Assembly (NCBI GenBank): GCA_003388555.1
Contig: QQVD01000050.1
Span: 124,001-188,000, forward strand
From: Acidobacteriota bacterium
GTDB lineage: Bacteria > Acidobacteriota > Thermoanaerobaculia > Multivoradales > Multivoraceae
DNA length: 64,000 nt
Direction: 5' to 3'
Positions 8,831 through 19,417 of this stretch are shown here, in pieces. The notes below the pieces were generated by a model. It worked only from the letters and a program-made list of their open reading frames with translations. It searched no databases and was not told where the DNA came from. Within the stretch, counting starts at the first letter, position 1. Each line of letters opens with the position of its first letter. The translations under genes were made by a program, and so were the position numbers.

Positions 8831-9606
8831 AGGTCCTGATCACCAACGACGACGGCTACCTCGCCGAGGGTCTGCGCTGCCTCGCCGAGGAGATACGTCG
8901 GTGGGCCGACGTGGTGGTGGTCAGCCCGGACGGCAATCGCAGCGGCTGCGGTCACTCGATCACCCTCGGTCGTCCGCTGCGCATGACCAAGGTGCGCTCG
9001 GTGGTCGAGGGAGTGCCCTGGTACATGGTCGACGGCACGCCCACCGACTGCGTCAACCTCGGCGTGCATCACCTGCTCGAGCACGGCGAGGAGGTGGCGA
9101 TCGCCTCCGGCGTGAACCACGGAGTCAACCTCGGCGACGACGTGACCTACTCCGGCACCGTCGGGGGAGCGTTCGAGGGGCACCTCATGGGATACCCGGC
9201 AATCGCTGTCTCGCAGGAGCTCGGCGACGGCGAGCCGGACTACGGCCGCGCCGGTCGCGTCGGCTCCTCGATCCTGCGCCGGGCGGCCGAGGCTGGCCTC
9301 GAGGTGCTGCTCAACGTCAACGTGCCGGCGACCGCGCCCGGCCTCGAGCTCGAGCCGCCGGTGGTGACGCGGCTCGGACGACGTCACTACAAGGACACCG
9401 TGGAGGCGCGCGAGGATCCGCGGGGCGGCACCTACTTCTGGCTCGCCGGCACGCCGCAGTGGGACGAATCGGAAGGCTCCGACGCGGCGGCGGTGCGCGC
9501 CGGAAGGGTCTCGGTGACGCCGATCCAGCGCGATCTGACCTCCCATGCCGAGCTCGAGCTGGTGGAGAAGCTGTTCGTCGATCGGCCGGCGTTGCTCGAT
9601 CGGTAG
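8827..9606 (+). CDS. surE: 5'/3'-nucleotidase SurE
   Basis: SurE is a metal-dependent nucleoside monophosphatase linked to survival in stationary phase. The 259-residue product starts with KVLITNDDGY, which holds the metal-binding Asp pair (8-9). It also has the active-site segment VSPDGNRSGCGHS and the conserved GTPTDCVNLG and SGVNHGVNLGDDVTYSGTVG. The TTG start at 8827 overlaps the MTAP stop (TTGA); the longer ORF from 8362 is out-of-gene extension. surE followed by pcm is a classic pairing seen in many bacteria. Confidence 0.95.
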   Translation: MKVLITNDDGYLAEGLRCLAEEIRRWADVVVVSPDGNRSGCGHSITLGRPLRMTKVRSVVEGVPWYMVDGTPTDCVNLGVHHLLEHGEEVAIASGVNHGVNLGDDVTYSGTVGGAFEGHLMGYPAIAVSQELGDGEPDYGRAGRVGSSILRRAAEAGLEVLLNVNVPATAPGLELEPPVVTRLGRRHYKDTVEAREDPRGGTYFWLAGTPQWDESEGSDAAAVRAGRVSVTPIQRDLTSHAELELVEKLFVDRPALLDR

Positions 9607-9645
9607 ACTGCGCCGTCCGGGAGTTTCCGCCCGGTCTTCCGTGCA

Positions 9646-10296
9646 ATGAGCGACTACCGACTGCAGCGCGACCGGCTGGTGCGCGAGCTGGAGCGCAAGA
9701 AGGGCATCCGCGATCGGCGCGTGCTCGAGGCGATGCGCCGCGTGCCGCGCCACCGCTTCGTGCAGGAGCACCTGCTCACCCAGGCCTACTCGGACTTCGC
9801 CCTGCCCATCGGCGCCGACCAGACCATCTCGCAGCCGTTCGTGGTGGCGCGCATGACCGAGTACCTCGAGCTGGACGAGGAGCACTCGGTGCTCGAGATA
9901 GGCACCGGGTCTGGCTACCAGACCGCGATCCTGGCCCTGTTGGCGCGGGTGGTGTACAGCATCGAACGGGTGCCCAGCCTGGCGCAGGAGGCGATCGCCC
10001 GGATGCGTGAGCTGGGCCTCAACAACGTCAAGATCCACGTCTTCGACGGCACCGTCGGGCTCAGCCAGTTCGCCCCCTACGACCGCATCCTGGTCACCGC
10101 GGGCTCACCGCAGGCGCCGCCGCTCCTGCTCGACCAGCTGGCGCCACGCGGCCGGATGGTGATCCCCGAGGGCGACCGGCAGTCGCAGCGGCTGGTGGTC
10201 TACGTCCGCGATGCCGAGGGAAGACTGGAGCGCCGTGAGGGCGAGGCGGTCACCTTCGTGCCGCTGATCGGTCGCGGCGGCTGGTCCGACGACTGA
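9646..10296 (+). CDS. pcm: Protein-L-isoaspartate O-methyltransferase
   Basis: Pcm methylates L-isoaspartyl residues in aged proteins and so starts their repair. The 216-residue protein has the family landmarks RRVPRHRFV and the DQTISQPFVVARM loop. The SAM-binding motif VLEIGTGSGYQTA (about 82-94) and the C-terminal GRMVIPEG follow. It sits 39 bp after surE. The gap holds a TAGACT hexamer (9604-9609), which may give it its own promoter besides read-through from surE. The ATG at 9646 is the first in-frame start. Confidence 0.95.
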   Translation: MSDYRLQRDRLVRELERKKGIRDRRVLEAMRRVPRHRFVQEHLLTQAYSDFALPIGADQTISQPFVVARMTEYLELDEEHSVLEIGTGSGYQTAILALLARVVYSIERVPSLAQEAIARMRELGLNNVKIHVFDGTVGLSQFAPYDRILVTAGSPQAPPLLLDQLAPRGRMVIPEGDRQSQRLVVYVRDAEGRLERREGEAVTFVPLIGRGGWSDD

Positions 10297-10380
10297 GACC
10301 TCGAGTCCGAGGGGTCCGGCACCGGCACCTCGCGCCTGGCACCCGGCACCCTGCAGGAGAGGTAGGAGTAGGAGAAGGAG

Positions 10381-10896
10381 ATGAACGACCTCAAGAAGTA
10401 CATCCGGGAAGTGCCCGACTTCCCGAAGCCGGGGATCAACTTCTACGACATCACCACCCTGCTGCAGGACGCGCGGGGACTGCGCGAGACCGTCGACCGG
10501 TTCTGCTGGTGCTTCCTCGACCACCAGGTCGACAAGGTCGTCGGCATGGAGTCGCGCGGCTTCCTCTTCGCCCCGGTGCTCGCCTGCTCCCTGAACGCCG
10601 GCTTCGTGCCGGTGCGCAAGCCGGGCAAGCTGCCGGCGAAGACGGTGCGCCACAGCTACGAGCTGGAGTACGGCAGCGACACCCTGGAGATGCACGAAGA
10701 CGCGATCCGGCCCGGCGAGAGGGTGCTGATCGTCGACGACCTGCTGGCGACCGGCGGCACCGCCGCCGCCACCGTCGAGCTGGTGCGCGGCGTCGGCGGT
10801 GAGATCGCCGGCCTCGGCTTCGTCATCGAGCTCGGCTTCCTGCCCGGCAGGCAGAAGCTCGCCGGGCACGAGGTGGTGTCGCTGATCACCTACTGA
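10381..10896 (+). CDS. apt: Adenine phosphoribosyltransferase
   Basis: Apt converts adenine and PRPP to AMP. The protein is 171 residues, the usual length. It begins with the hallmark [21 protein letters not shown]. It also carries [12 protein letters not shown], the flexible loop [10 protein letters not shown] and the PRPP motif [13 protein letters not shown] (about 116-128). A strong purine-rich Shine-Dalgarno (GAGAAGGAG) precedes the ATG at 10381. The 84-bp gap after pcm suggests the same transcription unit. Together with the MTA phosphorylase it completes adenine salvage. Confidence 0.96.
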   Translation: MNDLKKYIREVPDFPKPGINFYDITTLLQDARGLRETVDRFCWCFLDHQVDKVVGMESRGFLFAPVLACSLNAGFVPVRKPGKLPAKTVRHSYELEYGSDTLEMHEDAIRPGERVLIVDDLLATGGTAAATVELVRGVGGEIAGLGFVIELGFLPGRQKLAGHEVVSLITY

Positions 10897-11025
10897 GCTG
10901 GAGGCTGCGCCGCCGCCCGCGGCCCCGCGATCGGCGACTCGTCCCGAGGCTGGGATAGTGTTCGCGGGCGCCTCGCCGGCGCCCCGGCCGCGGCGCAGTC
11001 GGGTCCTCGGCCGCGCACCGATACC

Positions 11026-11102
11026 GCTCCCGTAGCTCAGGTGGATAGAGCGACGGTTTCCTAAACCGTAGGTCGGAGGTTCGAGTCCTCCCGGGGGCAC
11101 CA
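11026..11102 (+). tRNA. tRNA-Arg (anticodon CCT)
   Basis: The 77-nt sequence folds into a full cloverleaf. The acceptor GCTCCCG pairs with CGGGGGC (one G-T pair), and the D-stem is GCTC/GAGC. The anticodon stem ACGGT/ACCGT closes the loop TTCCTAA, giving anticodon CCT (Arg, codon AGG). The T-stem GGAGG/CCTCC carries the TTCGAGT loop. The discriminator is A, and CCA is encoded in the DNA (11100-11102). A possible -10 hexamer TAGTGT lies at 10956-10961. Confidence 0.97.
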
Positions 11103-11111
11103 GCACGTCCA

Positions 11112-11140
11112 GCGGGACGGCCCGCCAGGCGGTTGCCTGG
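11112..11140 (+). terminator. Tandem hairpins downstream of tRNA-Arg
   Basis: GCGGG-ACGG-CCCGC (11112-11125) is followed at once by CCAGGC-GGTT-GCCTGG (11125-11140). Both are perfect stems with four-base loops. They start ten bases after the tRNA CCA end, a position that fits a terminator or 3' processing stop. There is no following T-run, so intrinsic termination is only a guess. Confidence 0.35.
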
Positions 11141-11161
11141 GGCGCCGCGATGCGGTAGTTT
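11133..11161 (+). promoter_or_regulatory. Putative sigma-70-type promoter for the TPR-deoA unit
   Basis: TTGCCT (11133-11138) and TAGTTT (11156-11161) are separated by 17 bp, which matches -35/-10 geometry. The same -35 hexamer and spacing recur at 52698. The -35 overlaps the second hairpin after the tRNA, so the two readings partly compete. Confidence 0.35.
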
Positions 11162-11409
11162 GCCGAGCGCTGGTCTGCGCACCGGGCAGCGCCGTCCAGG
11201 CGCCGCTCGACGACGGGGACGGCTTCGTCCGTAGTGGCGGCGGTCCGACGGCCCCACGGAATCGCAGGTGTGGGGCGGTCGGCACGGACCCGGTCGGCAA
11301 GGCAGGTGCCCAGAGCTCCGAGGCGCGCCGTTTCGCGAATCGATCGCGGAGCCCACGCCTTCGCCGCGCCCCGACGCGGAGCAGGGATCGCGAGAGGAGT
11401 GGATTCGAG

Positions 11410-12120
11410 ATGAGTGGTCTGACACGCCAGGACATGAAGCGCGACGAGGTCCAGGAACAGCTCCTGGTCGGCGTCGAGTGGTTCCGCGAGAACTGGAAGA
11501 AGCTGGTCGCCGCGCTCGTCGCCGTGCTGCTCGCGATCACCGCCTTCTTCGTCGCCCGCATCGTCATGGAGGGGCGCTCCGAGTCGGCCCAGGCGGCGCT
11601 CGGCGCCGCCCTGCGCCTGGTGACGGCGCCGGTGGTCGAGGACGGCGCGACGCCCGACGACCCGCGCGCTCCGAGCTTCGCCGACGCGGCCAGCCGTGAC
11701 GCGAAGGCGGTGGCGGCGCTCGAGGCGGTGGTCGACGACTACGGCTCGAGCGACGCGGCCGATGTGGCGCGCATGGTGATCGCCCAGATCGCGGCGCGCG
11801 GCGGCGACACCGCCAAGGCGCGCGAGATCTGGGAGGCCGCGGCGCGCCAGGGGCGCGGCACAGCCCGCGGCGCGGCGGCACGCGCCAACCTGATCTCTCT
11901 CGACCGTCAGGAGCGGCCCGCCGAGCTCGCCGAGGAGCTGCAGGCAATGGTCGACGAAGGCGAGTCCGAGCTGCCCACCGACGTGCTGCTCTTCGAGCTC
12001 GCCCAGACCCTCGAGGCCGCCGGCCGCCCGGACGAGGCGCAGGAGGTCTACCAGCGGCTGGTCGACGAGTTCCAGACCTCGGCCTTCGCCGCACAGGCCC
12101 GCCAACGCATCCAGAGCTGA
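11410..12120 (+). CDS. YfgM-like single-pass membrane protein with TPR domain
   Basis: The 236-residue protein has a cytoplasmic N-terminus with WFRENWKK and one transmembrane helix (about 33-54, LVAALVAVLLAITAFFVA). A periplasmic helical TPR region follows (e.g. AARGGDTAKAREIWEAAARQG and FELAQTLEAAGRPDEAQEVY). This layout matches the YfgM/DUF2133 group, ancillary subunits near SecYEG and PpiD that help periplasmic folding. The assignment rests on architecture only. The stop overlaps the next start as TGATG. Confidence 0.7.
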   Translation: MSGLTRQDMKRDEVQEQLLVGVEWFRENWKKLVAALVAVLLAITAFFVARIVMEGRSESAQAALGAALRLVTAPVVEDGATPDDPRAPSFADAASRDAKAVAALEAVVDDYGSSDAADVARMVIAQIAARGGDTAKAREIWEAAARQGRGTARGAAARANLISLDRQERPAELAEELQAMVDEGESELPTDVLLFELAQTLEAAGRPDEAQEVYQRLVDEFQTSAFAAQARQRIQS

Positions 12121-13409
12121 TGCGGCCCGGCCAGCTGCTCGACCGCCTACGGCGGGGCGACGAGCTGACGCCCGGCGAGATCGCCGCGGTGGTGCGCGGC
12201 GCGGTGTCGGGCGAGTGGAGCGAGGCGCAGATCGGCGCCTTCCTGATGGCGGTCGCGATCCGCGAGCTCGACGTCGCGGGGTCGTCGGCCCTCACCGAGG
12301 CGATGCTGCACTCGGGCGACGTCTGGCGACTCGGCGACGAGTTCCCCTCGCTGGTCGACAAGCACTCGACCGGCGGGGTCGGCGACAAGACCTCGCTGAT
12401 CATCGCGCCGCTGCTCGCCGCCTGCGGGGTGCCGGTGGTGATGCTGACCGGCCGCGCGCTCGGCCACACCGGCGGCACCGCCGACAAGCTGGAGTCGATT
12501 CCGGGCCTGCGACTCGAGGTGGACCGCCAGCGCTGCGCCGAGCTGGTCGGCGACCTCGGCGTCGCGATCGGTGTGGCCACTCGCGGCATCGCCCCCGCCG
12601 ACAAGATCTTCTACCGCCTGCGCGACCTCACCGGAACGGTGCCCTCGCTCAGCCTGGTCACTGCCAGCATCCTGTCGAAGAAGTTGGCGACCGGCGCCCG
12701 CGGCATCGTCTTCGACGTCAAGACCGGCAACGGGGCGATCTTCCCCGACCTCGCGGTGGGACGCAGCCTGGCGCGGCGCATGGTCGGAGTCTGCGAGGAG
12801 CTGGGCTGCGCCGCCTCGGCGGTGATCAGCGACATGAGCCAGCCGCTGGGCAGCTGGTCGGGCCTCGCGTCCGAGGTCAACGAGAGTCTCGAGGTGCTCG
12901 GCGGCGGTGGCGAGGAGCGCCTGCGGGAGCTCTGCCTGGTGCTGGCCGAGGAGGCGGCGGCGCGGGTCGGCATGGCGGTCGACAGACAGCGGCTGGTGAC
13001 GGCGCTCGACGACGGCTCGGCCCGCCGGCGCTTCGTCGACTGGGCGGCGGCCCAGGGCGCCGAGGCGGGCTGGGACGAGCACCCGCTGCCGCTGGCCCCG
13101 CACCAGCAGACGCTGCGGGCGTCGCGGGCCGGAGCGGTGGCGGCGATCGCCACCCGCGAGCTCGGTTGGATCCTCGCTGAGGCCGCTGCCGGCGACGGGG
13201 CGTCCGGGGCGAGCCTCGACGCCGGAGTCGCCCTGCGGCTCGAGACGCGGCTGGGCGACCGGGTCGACGAGGGCGACGAGCTGGCACGCCTCTACCTGCG
13301 GCGGCCCGACGACGAGCTCGTCGAGCGAGCCAGGCGCTGCTTCGAGGTCGCCGAGGCGGCGGCACCGCCGCCGCTGGTGCACGAGCGCGTGCCCGAAGAG
13401 GTTCCGTAA
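12120..13409 (+). CDS. Pyrimidine-nucleoside / thymidine phosphorylase
   Basis: The enzyme phosphorolyses thymidine or uridine to the free base and (deoxy)ribose-1-phosphate. The 429-residue protein carries the signature region DKHSTGGVGDKTS (about 80-92) and GRALGHTGGTADKLESIPG. The phosphate- and base-binding Lys/Ser/Thr residues of family 3 nucleoside phosphorylases lie there. N-terminal helices (ELTPGEIAAVVRGAV) and a C-terminal PYNP domain are also visible. Whether it is DeoA-like or the broader Pdp type cannot be decided by eye. It overlaps the TPR gene upstream, and cinA follows after 13 bp. Confidence 0.92.
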   Translation: MRPGQLLDRLRRGDELTPGEIAAVVRGAVSGEWSEAQIGAFLMAVAIRELDVAGSSALTEAMLHSGDVWRLGDEFPSLVDKHSTGGVGDKTSLIIAPLLAACGVPVVMLTGRALGHTGGTADKLESIPGLRLEVDRQRCAELVGDLGVAIGVATRGIAPADKIFYRLRDLTGTVPSLSLVTASILSKKLATGARGIVFDVKTGNGAIFPDLAVGRSLARRMVGVCEELGCAASAVISDMSQPLGSWSGLASEVNESLEVLGGGGEERLRELCLVLAEEAAARVGMAVDRQRLVTALDDGSARRRFVDWAAAQGAEAGWDEHPLPLAPHQQTLRASRAGAVAAIATRELGWILAEAAAGDGASGASLDAGVALRLETRLGDRVDEGDELARLYLRRPDDELVERARRCFEVAEAAAPPPLVHERVPEEVP

Positions 13410-13422
13410 GATCCGTGCTCCC

Positions 13423-14763
13423 GTGAACGCCGCCATCTGCGCCGTCGGCTCCGAGCTGCTGGGGACCGATCGCCTCGACACCAACTCGCTCGAGATCACC
13501 CGTCTGCTGCGCCGCTTCGGCGTGCAGACGGTGGTGAAGTCGTGCGTCGGCGACGACGAGCGGGCGATCGAGCGCACCCTCGACGCGCTCGCTGCCCAGG
13601 CCGAGCTGGTGGTGATCACCGGTGGCCTCGGGCCCACCGCCGACGACCGCACCCGCACCGCGGTGGCGACGCTGTGCGGGCTGGCGCTGCACCACGACGA
13701 CCTACTGCTGGCCGAGATCGAGGCCAAGTACCGCCGCATGCAGCGGCCGATGCCACAGGTCAACCGGCGTCAGGCGCAGCGCATCGACGGCGCCGAGGTG
13801 CTGCGCAACGACTGGGGCACGGCGCCGGGGCAGCGGGTCGACTGGCGGCGGGCGGACGGGCGGCAGGTCACCTTCTTCCTCTATCCGGGAGTGCCGCGTG
13901 AGCTGCTGCGCATGCTGCCCGAGTCGCTGGAGCCGTGGCTGCGCGGGCGGCTGGGCGAGCCCACCGCCCAGGTGCGCGTCGAGGCGCGGGTGGCGTGCGT
14001 TCCCGAGTCGGCGGTGGAGGAGCGCATCGCGCCGCTCTACGAGGTCTACGGCGCCGACCGGATCGCCGTGCTGGCGCGGCCGGCCGACCTGCGGGTGCGG
14101 GTCGAGCCGCCGCGGTCCGAGACCGGAGACGAGAGTCTCGCCACGAAGCAGGCCGTGGCGCGACTGCACGAGGTCCTCGCCGACACCCTCTACTCGGTGC
14201 GGATCGAGGCCGACGGGGCCCTCGATCTGCCGGCGGCGCAGCGCGGCGGCGATCTCGAGGAGGTGGTCGGCGACCTGCTCGTCGAGCGCCGCCTGCGCAT
14301 CTCCGTCGCCGAGTCCTGCACCGGCGGCCTGCTCGGTCAGCGCCTCACCGCGGTGGCCGGCAGCAGCGCCTACTTCGAAGGCGGGGCGTTGACCTACTCG
14401 AACCGGCTCAAGCAGCAGATGCTGGGAGTCGACGCCGCGGTCCTGGAGCGTCACGGTGCGGTCAGCGAGGAGGTGGCGCGGGCGATGGCAGGCGGCGCCG
14501 CCGACGTCTTCGCCACCGGGCTGGCGCTGGCGATCACCGGCGTCGCGGGTCCGGGCGGTGGCAGCGAAGAGAAGCCGGTCGGCACGGTGCACCTGGCCCT
14601 GGCGACGCCGGAGGGCACCTGGCATCAGCGCCACCGCTTCCCCGGCGAGCGGGCGAGGGTGCGCTGGCAGGCCACCCAGGTGGCGCTCGACATGGTGCGT
14701 CGCTGGGCCCACGGCCTGCCCGAGACCCCGAGCTGGTGGCCGGTGACTGGAGTCGACGCATGA
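13423..14763 (+). CDS. cinA: CinA-family protein: nicotinamide-nucleotide (NMN) amidohydrolase with N-terminal MoCF-like domain
   Basis: The protein combines the N-terminal molybdopterin-binding-like CinA domain (SELLGTDRLDTNS; GGLGPTADD about 67-75) with a C-terminal PncC-type NMN deamidase domain. That domain shows AESCTGGLLG near 296 and TGVAGPGGGSEEKPVGT. It recycles NMN to nicotinate mononucleotide, and the N-terminal domain has ADP-ribose pyrophosphatase activity in studied members. It is 446 residues, slightly longer than usual. The GTG at 13423 lies ten bases after a TAAGAT hexamer, so a near-leaderless transcript is possible besides read-through. The stop overlaps plsY (ATGA). Confidence 0.93.
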   Translation: MNAAICAVGSELLGTDRLDTNSLEITRLLRRFGVQTVVKSCVGDDERAIERTLDALAAQAELVVITGGLGPTADDRTRTAVATLCGLALHHDDLLLAEIEAKYRRMQRPMPQVNRRQAQRIDGAEVLRNDWGTAPGQRVDWRRADGRQVTFFLYPGVPRELLRMLPESLEPWLRGRLGEPTAQVRVEARVACVPESAVEERIAPLYEVYGADRIAVLARPADLRVRVEPPRSETGDESLATKQAVARLHEVLADTLYSVRIEADGALDLPAAQRGGDLEEVVGDLLVERRLRISVAESCTGGLLGQRLTAVAGSSAYFEGGALTYSNRLKQQMLGVDAAVLERHGAVSEEVARAMAGGAADVFATGLALAITGVAGPGGGSEEKPVGTVHLALATPEGTWHQRHRFPGERARVRWQATQVALDMVRRWAHGLPETPSWWPVTGVDA

Positions 14764-15449
14764 GCCCCGAGATCCCCAGCACGGTGCCCGGGGCGGTGCA
14801 CGCGGCGGCGGCCGTGCTCGCCGCCTACCTGCTCGGCTCGGTCTCGTTCAGCTATCTGATCGTGCGTCTGCTGCGCGGGGTCGACATCCGCACCGTCGGC
14901 TCCGGCAACGCCGGCGCCACCAACGTGCTTCGGGTGGCGGGAACGCCGGCCGGGATCTGCGCCCTGGTGCTCGACATCGGCAAGGGGGTGGCGGCGGTCG
15001 TCGTCGCTCGTCTGCTCGACGTCGGTCCGGTGGTCATCGCCGCGGTCGGCGTCGCCGCGGTGCTCGGCCACATGTACCCCGTCTTCTTCGGCCTGCGCGG
15101 CGGCAAGGGAGTGGCGACCGCGGCAGGAACGCTCGGGTCGCTGGCGCCCCTGGCGACGCTCGCGTCGCTGGTGGTCTTCCTCCTGGTGGTGGCCTGGAAG
15201 CGCTACGTCTCCCTCGGCTCGATCGTGGTCGCGGCGACCTGCCCGGCCTTCATGGTGCTGCTGCCGACCCTGCGCGGACGGCCGGTGGCGTGGCCGCTGG
15301 TCGCCGGCGCCGTGGCGATCGGACTGCTGGTGACCTGGAAGCACCGTGCGAACATCGGCCGGTTGCTGCGCGGTGAGGAGAAGCGACTCGGCGAACGCGC
15401 CGAGGTGACGTCGCCGCCGCCCGGAGGCGAAGGAGGGCAGCGAGCTTGA
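14760..15449 (+). CDS. plsY: Acyl-phosphate:glycerol-3-phosphate acyltransferase PlsY
   Basis: PlsY makes lysophosphatidic acid from acyl-phosphate and glycerol-3-phosphate at the inner membrane. The real start is the ATG at 14760 overlapping the cinA stop; the long ORF from 13935 is a shadow extension. The 229-residue protein has about five transmembrane helices. The three conserved loops include GSVSFSYLI, GSGNAGATN (glycerol-3-phosphate site) and FGLRGGKGVATAAG. Its neighbour gpsA supplies the substrate glycerol-3-phosphate, and the two genes overlap (TTGA). Confidence 0.95.
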   Translation: MSPEIPSTVPGAVHAAAAVLAAYLLGSVSFSYLIVRLLRGVDIRTVGSGNAGATNVLRVAGTPAGICALVLDIGKGVAAVVVARLLDVGPVVIAAVGVAAVLGHMYPVFFGLRGGKGVATAAGTLGSLAPLATLASLVVFLLVVAWKRYVSLGSIVVAATCPAFMVLLPTLRGRPVAWPLVAGAVAIGLLVTWKHRANIGRLLRGEEKRLGERAEVTSPPPGGEGGQRA

Positions 15450-16456
15450 AGAGCGAGATCTCGGTACTCGGCGCTGGTTCGTTCGGCACCGCGCTGGCAA
15501 TCCACGCCGCGCGGGCCGGCATCCGGGCGCGACTGTGGGCGCGCTCGGAGGGGCGGGTCCGCGAGCTCTCCGCCGGCGTCGACGAGACCTACCTCTCGGG
15601 CGTCGAGCTGCCCGACGGGGTCGCACCGACCCACGACCTCGCGGTCGCCGCGGAGTGCGAGCTCGCACTCGTCGCGGTTCCCTCGCATGGCTTCCGCGAT
15701 GTCGTGCGGGCCTTCCTGCGCCAGGTGCCGGAGGGACGCCCGCAGATCTTCGTGTCGTTGACCAAGGGAGTCGAGGAGCAGACGCAGGCGCGGATGAGCC
15801 AGGTCTGCTTCGAGGAGGGAGTGCAGTCGGGCCACGACGTGCGCTTCGCGGTGCTCTCGGGACCGAGCTTCGCCGAGGAGCTGGTCGCGGGCACTCCCAC
15901 CGCGGCGGTGATCGCCACCGAGGACCTCGACCTCGCCCACCAGCTGCGCTCGCTGCTCTCGGCCGGCAATCTGCGGCTCTACAGCTCGTCCGACGTGGTC
16001 GGAGTCGAGATCGCCGGCGCCGCCAAGAACGTCGTCGCGATCGCCGCCGGCGCCGCCGCCGGGCTCGGCTTCGGCCAGAACACCCTGGCCGCCCTGATGA
16101 CCCGCGGCCTGCACGAGGTCAGCCGGCTCGGCGCCGCCTGCGGCGGCCGTCGGCGCACCTTCTCCGGTCTCGCCGGCATGGGCGACCTGGTGCTCACCTG
16201 CACCGGCGCCCTGTCGCGCAACCGCCGCACCGGCGTCGAGCTGGCGCGCGGGCGCAAGCTGGAGGAGATCCAGGCCGAGCTCGGCATGGTGGCCGAGGGG
16301 GTCAAGAACTGCCGCTCTCTCGCCGCGCTGGCCCACCAGCGGGGCATCGAGATGCCGATCACCGAGCAGATGGTCGAGGTGCTCTACGGCGGCAAGCACC
16401 CGCGTACGGCGGTCGAGGAGCTCATGAGCCGCGACCTCAAGCACGAGAACGAGTGA
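15446..16456 (+). CDS. gpsA: Glycerol-3-phosphate dehydrogenase [NAD(P)+]
   Basis: GpsA reduces dihydroxyacetone phosphate to glycerol-3-phosphate for phospholipid synthesis. The 336-residue protein has the nucleotide-binding motif [10 protein letters not shown] (8-17). It also has the segments SLTKGVE and SGPSFAEE, catalytic Lys194 in [10 protein letters not shown], and the C-terminal substrate-binding stretch [14 protein letters not shown]. The TTG start at 15446 overlaps the plsY stop and follows GGAGGG. The plsY-gpsA pair is common and functionally coherent. Confidence 0.96.
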   Translation: MKSEISVLGAGSFGTALAIHAARAGIRARLWARSEGRVRELSAGVDETYLSGVELPDGVAPTHDLAVAAECELALVAVPSHGFRDVVRAFLRQVPEGRPQIFVSLTKGVEEQTQARMSQVCFEEGVQSGHDVRFAVLSGPSFAEELVAGTPTAAVIATEDLDLAHQLRSLLSAGNLRLYSSSDVVGVEIAGAAKNVVAIAAGAAAGLGFGQNTLAALMTRGLHEVSRLGAACGGRRRTFSGLAGMGDLVLTCTGALSRNRRTGVELARGRKLEEIQAELGMVAEGVKNCRSLAALAHQRGIEMPITEQMVEVLYGGKHPRTAVEELMSRDLKHENE

Positions 16457-16544
16457 GCCGGAGCGGGCCGTTGCGGGCCCGGTCGCGAGCGGGGGAGGGT
16501 CGGATATCCTGCCGCCTCGCGCCGCGCTCGCGAGGGAGTCGCCG

Positions 16545-18137
<1,593 letters not shown>

Positions 18138-18159
18138 GCGCGGCGTCCTGGCCGCACCC

Positions 18160-19278
18160 TCACTTCGAGGCGGCGGCGGGCTGCTGCGGCGTCGGGCTGG
18201 TCTCGGGGCTCGCCGGCACCAGGGTGGTCAGGCTGATCGGCGCGATGCGATCGGGGTTCTTGCGCAGCAGCTTGGCCAGCCGCCTGCCGATCTCGCGCTC
18301 CGCCTTCGCCGACTTCTGGGCATCCGTCTTCTGAGCCTCGTTGAGCGGGGTCCAGCCGCCGGCGAGCATGTTGTGGCCGCCGCCCTTACCCTTGCGCCCG
18401 ACCAGGCGGCGCATGTGCTTGGAGGCGTCGGCCCTGGGGTTGGTGGTGCGGATCGACAGGTAGATCCGCTCCTCGTGCACGCCGGTGCACAGCGACCAGG
18501 TCTTGCCCTCGAGGCGCAGCATCAGGTCGGCGAGCTCGGGCACGATGTCGGGCTGCTGCACCGGCCCGAGATGCGAGAGGATCAGGGAGTCGACGGTCGA
18601 CAGGCTGCCCAGCGCCGTGGCGAGGCTGGCGAAGTAGTGCTGCGGCAGCCGCGGGTTGCGGATCTTGCCCAGCGCCCGCTTGTCCGCCCGGCTCAGGAAG
18701 TACTCGTAGATCTGCCGGTCGGGGCCCGGCGACTCGCGCGAGAAGTCGAGCGTCTCCGAGCGGATGGCGTAGACCACCGCGGTGGCGTTGCGGCGCGACA
18801 CCTGCAGCTCCGAGGCGAGCAGGTACTCGGCGGCGATGCTGGCGGTGGCGCCGTACTCGGTGCGGATGTCGGCCAGCGGCACGTCGGAGGTCTGCTTGCG
18901 TTTCGGATGGTGGTCGAGCACCAGGTCGGGGACGATCTCGGGCGGCAGCCGGTTGTTGCCGGTCTGAGCCTGGCAGTCGACCAGCGCGAAGTGACGGTAG
19001 TTCTCGAAGCGGATGTGGCGCACCCGGCTCAGCTTGAGGTTCAGGTGCCGCATCATCGCCTGGTTCTCGGCCCGGCCGACGATGCCCCCATAGGCCGCGG
19101 TGACGCGCTGCTTGAAGCGGCGCCGCAGCACCTTGGCGAGCAGCGTCGCCGAGGCCAGCGAGTCGGGGTCCGGGTTGTCGTGGGTGAGCACGAGCCAGCG
19201 GCCCGGTGGCTGCTGCGCGATCCGCTCCTCGAGCTTGCGCAGGACTTCGTGGGTCTGTTCGGAGATCAGGCTGGGCAC
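18160..19278 (-). CDS. DHH/DHHA1 phosphoesterase (NrnA-like)
   Basis: The 372-residue protein has the DHH-family metal motifs HDNPDPDS (33-40), Asp101 in VDCQAQTG and DHH at 122-124 (LDHHPKRK). The DHHA1 motif GGGHNMLAGG lies near residue 310, where it binds the substrate nucleotide. Relatives degrade short oligoribonucleotides or pAp, or hydrolyse cyclic dinucleotides; the substrate cannot be read from sequence. No CBS or transmembrane domain is present, so it is a stand-alone soluble enzyme. The C-terminal tail is Pro/Ser/Thr-rich. It is divergently oriented to lgt. Confidence 0.85.
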   Translation of the reverse strand: MPSLISEQTHEVLRKLEERIAQQPPGRWLVLTHDNPDPDSLASATLLAKVLRRRFKQRVTAAYGGIVGRAENQAMMRHLNLKLSRVRHIRFENYRHFALVDCQAQTGNNRLPPEIVPDLVLDHHPKRKQTSDVPLADIRTEYGATASIAAEYLLASELQVSRRNATAVVYAIRSETLDFSRESPGPDRQIYEYFLSRADKRALGKIRNPRLPQHYFASLATALGSLSTVDSLILSHLGPVQQPDIVPELADLMLRLEGKTWSLCTGVHEERIYLSIRTTNPRADASKHMRRLVGRKGKGGGHNMLAGGWTPLNEAQKTDAQKSAKAEREIGRRLAKLLRKNPDRIAPISLTTLVPASPETSPTPQQPAAASK

Positions 19279-19417
19279 GCGTTCCCCGTCGCGGTGGATC
19301 GAGAGAGTCAGGGGGCGGAGGCAGTCGGAGACGAAAGGCGGATTCTAGCGATCCGATAGAGTCGCCGCGCCTCGCGAGCCGACGATCGTGGCTCGGAGCG
19401 TGCCGAGACCCAGCTTC

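Larger units (their letters stand above)
11103..11409 (+). other. Intergenic region after tRNA-Arg: hairpins and putative promoter
   Basis: No gene is supported here. The first 40 bases hold two adjacent hairpins, and a promoter-like pair follows (both listed separately). The rest up to the TPR gene is a GC-rich leader of about 240 bases without an obvious riboswitch. It ends with GCGAGAGGAG, a good ribosome binding site for the ATG at 11410. Confidence 0.6.
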
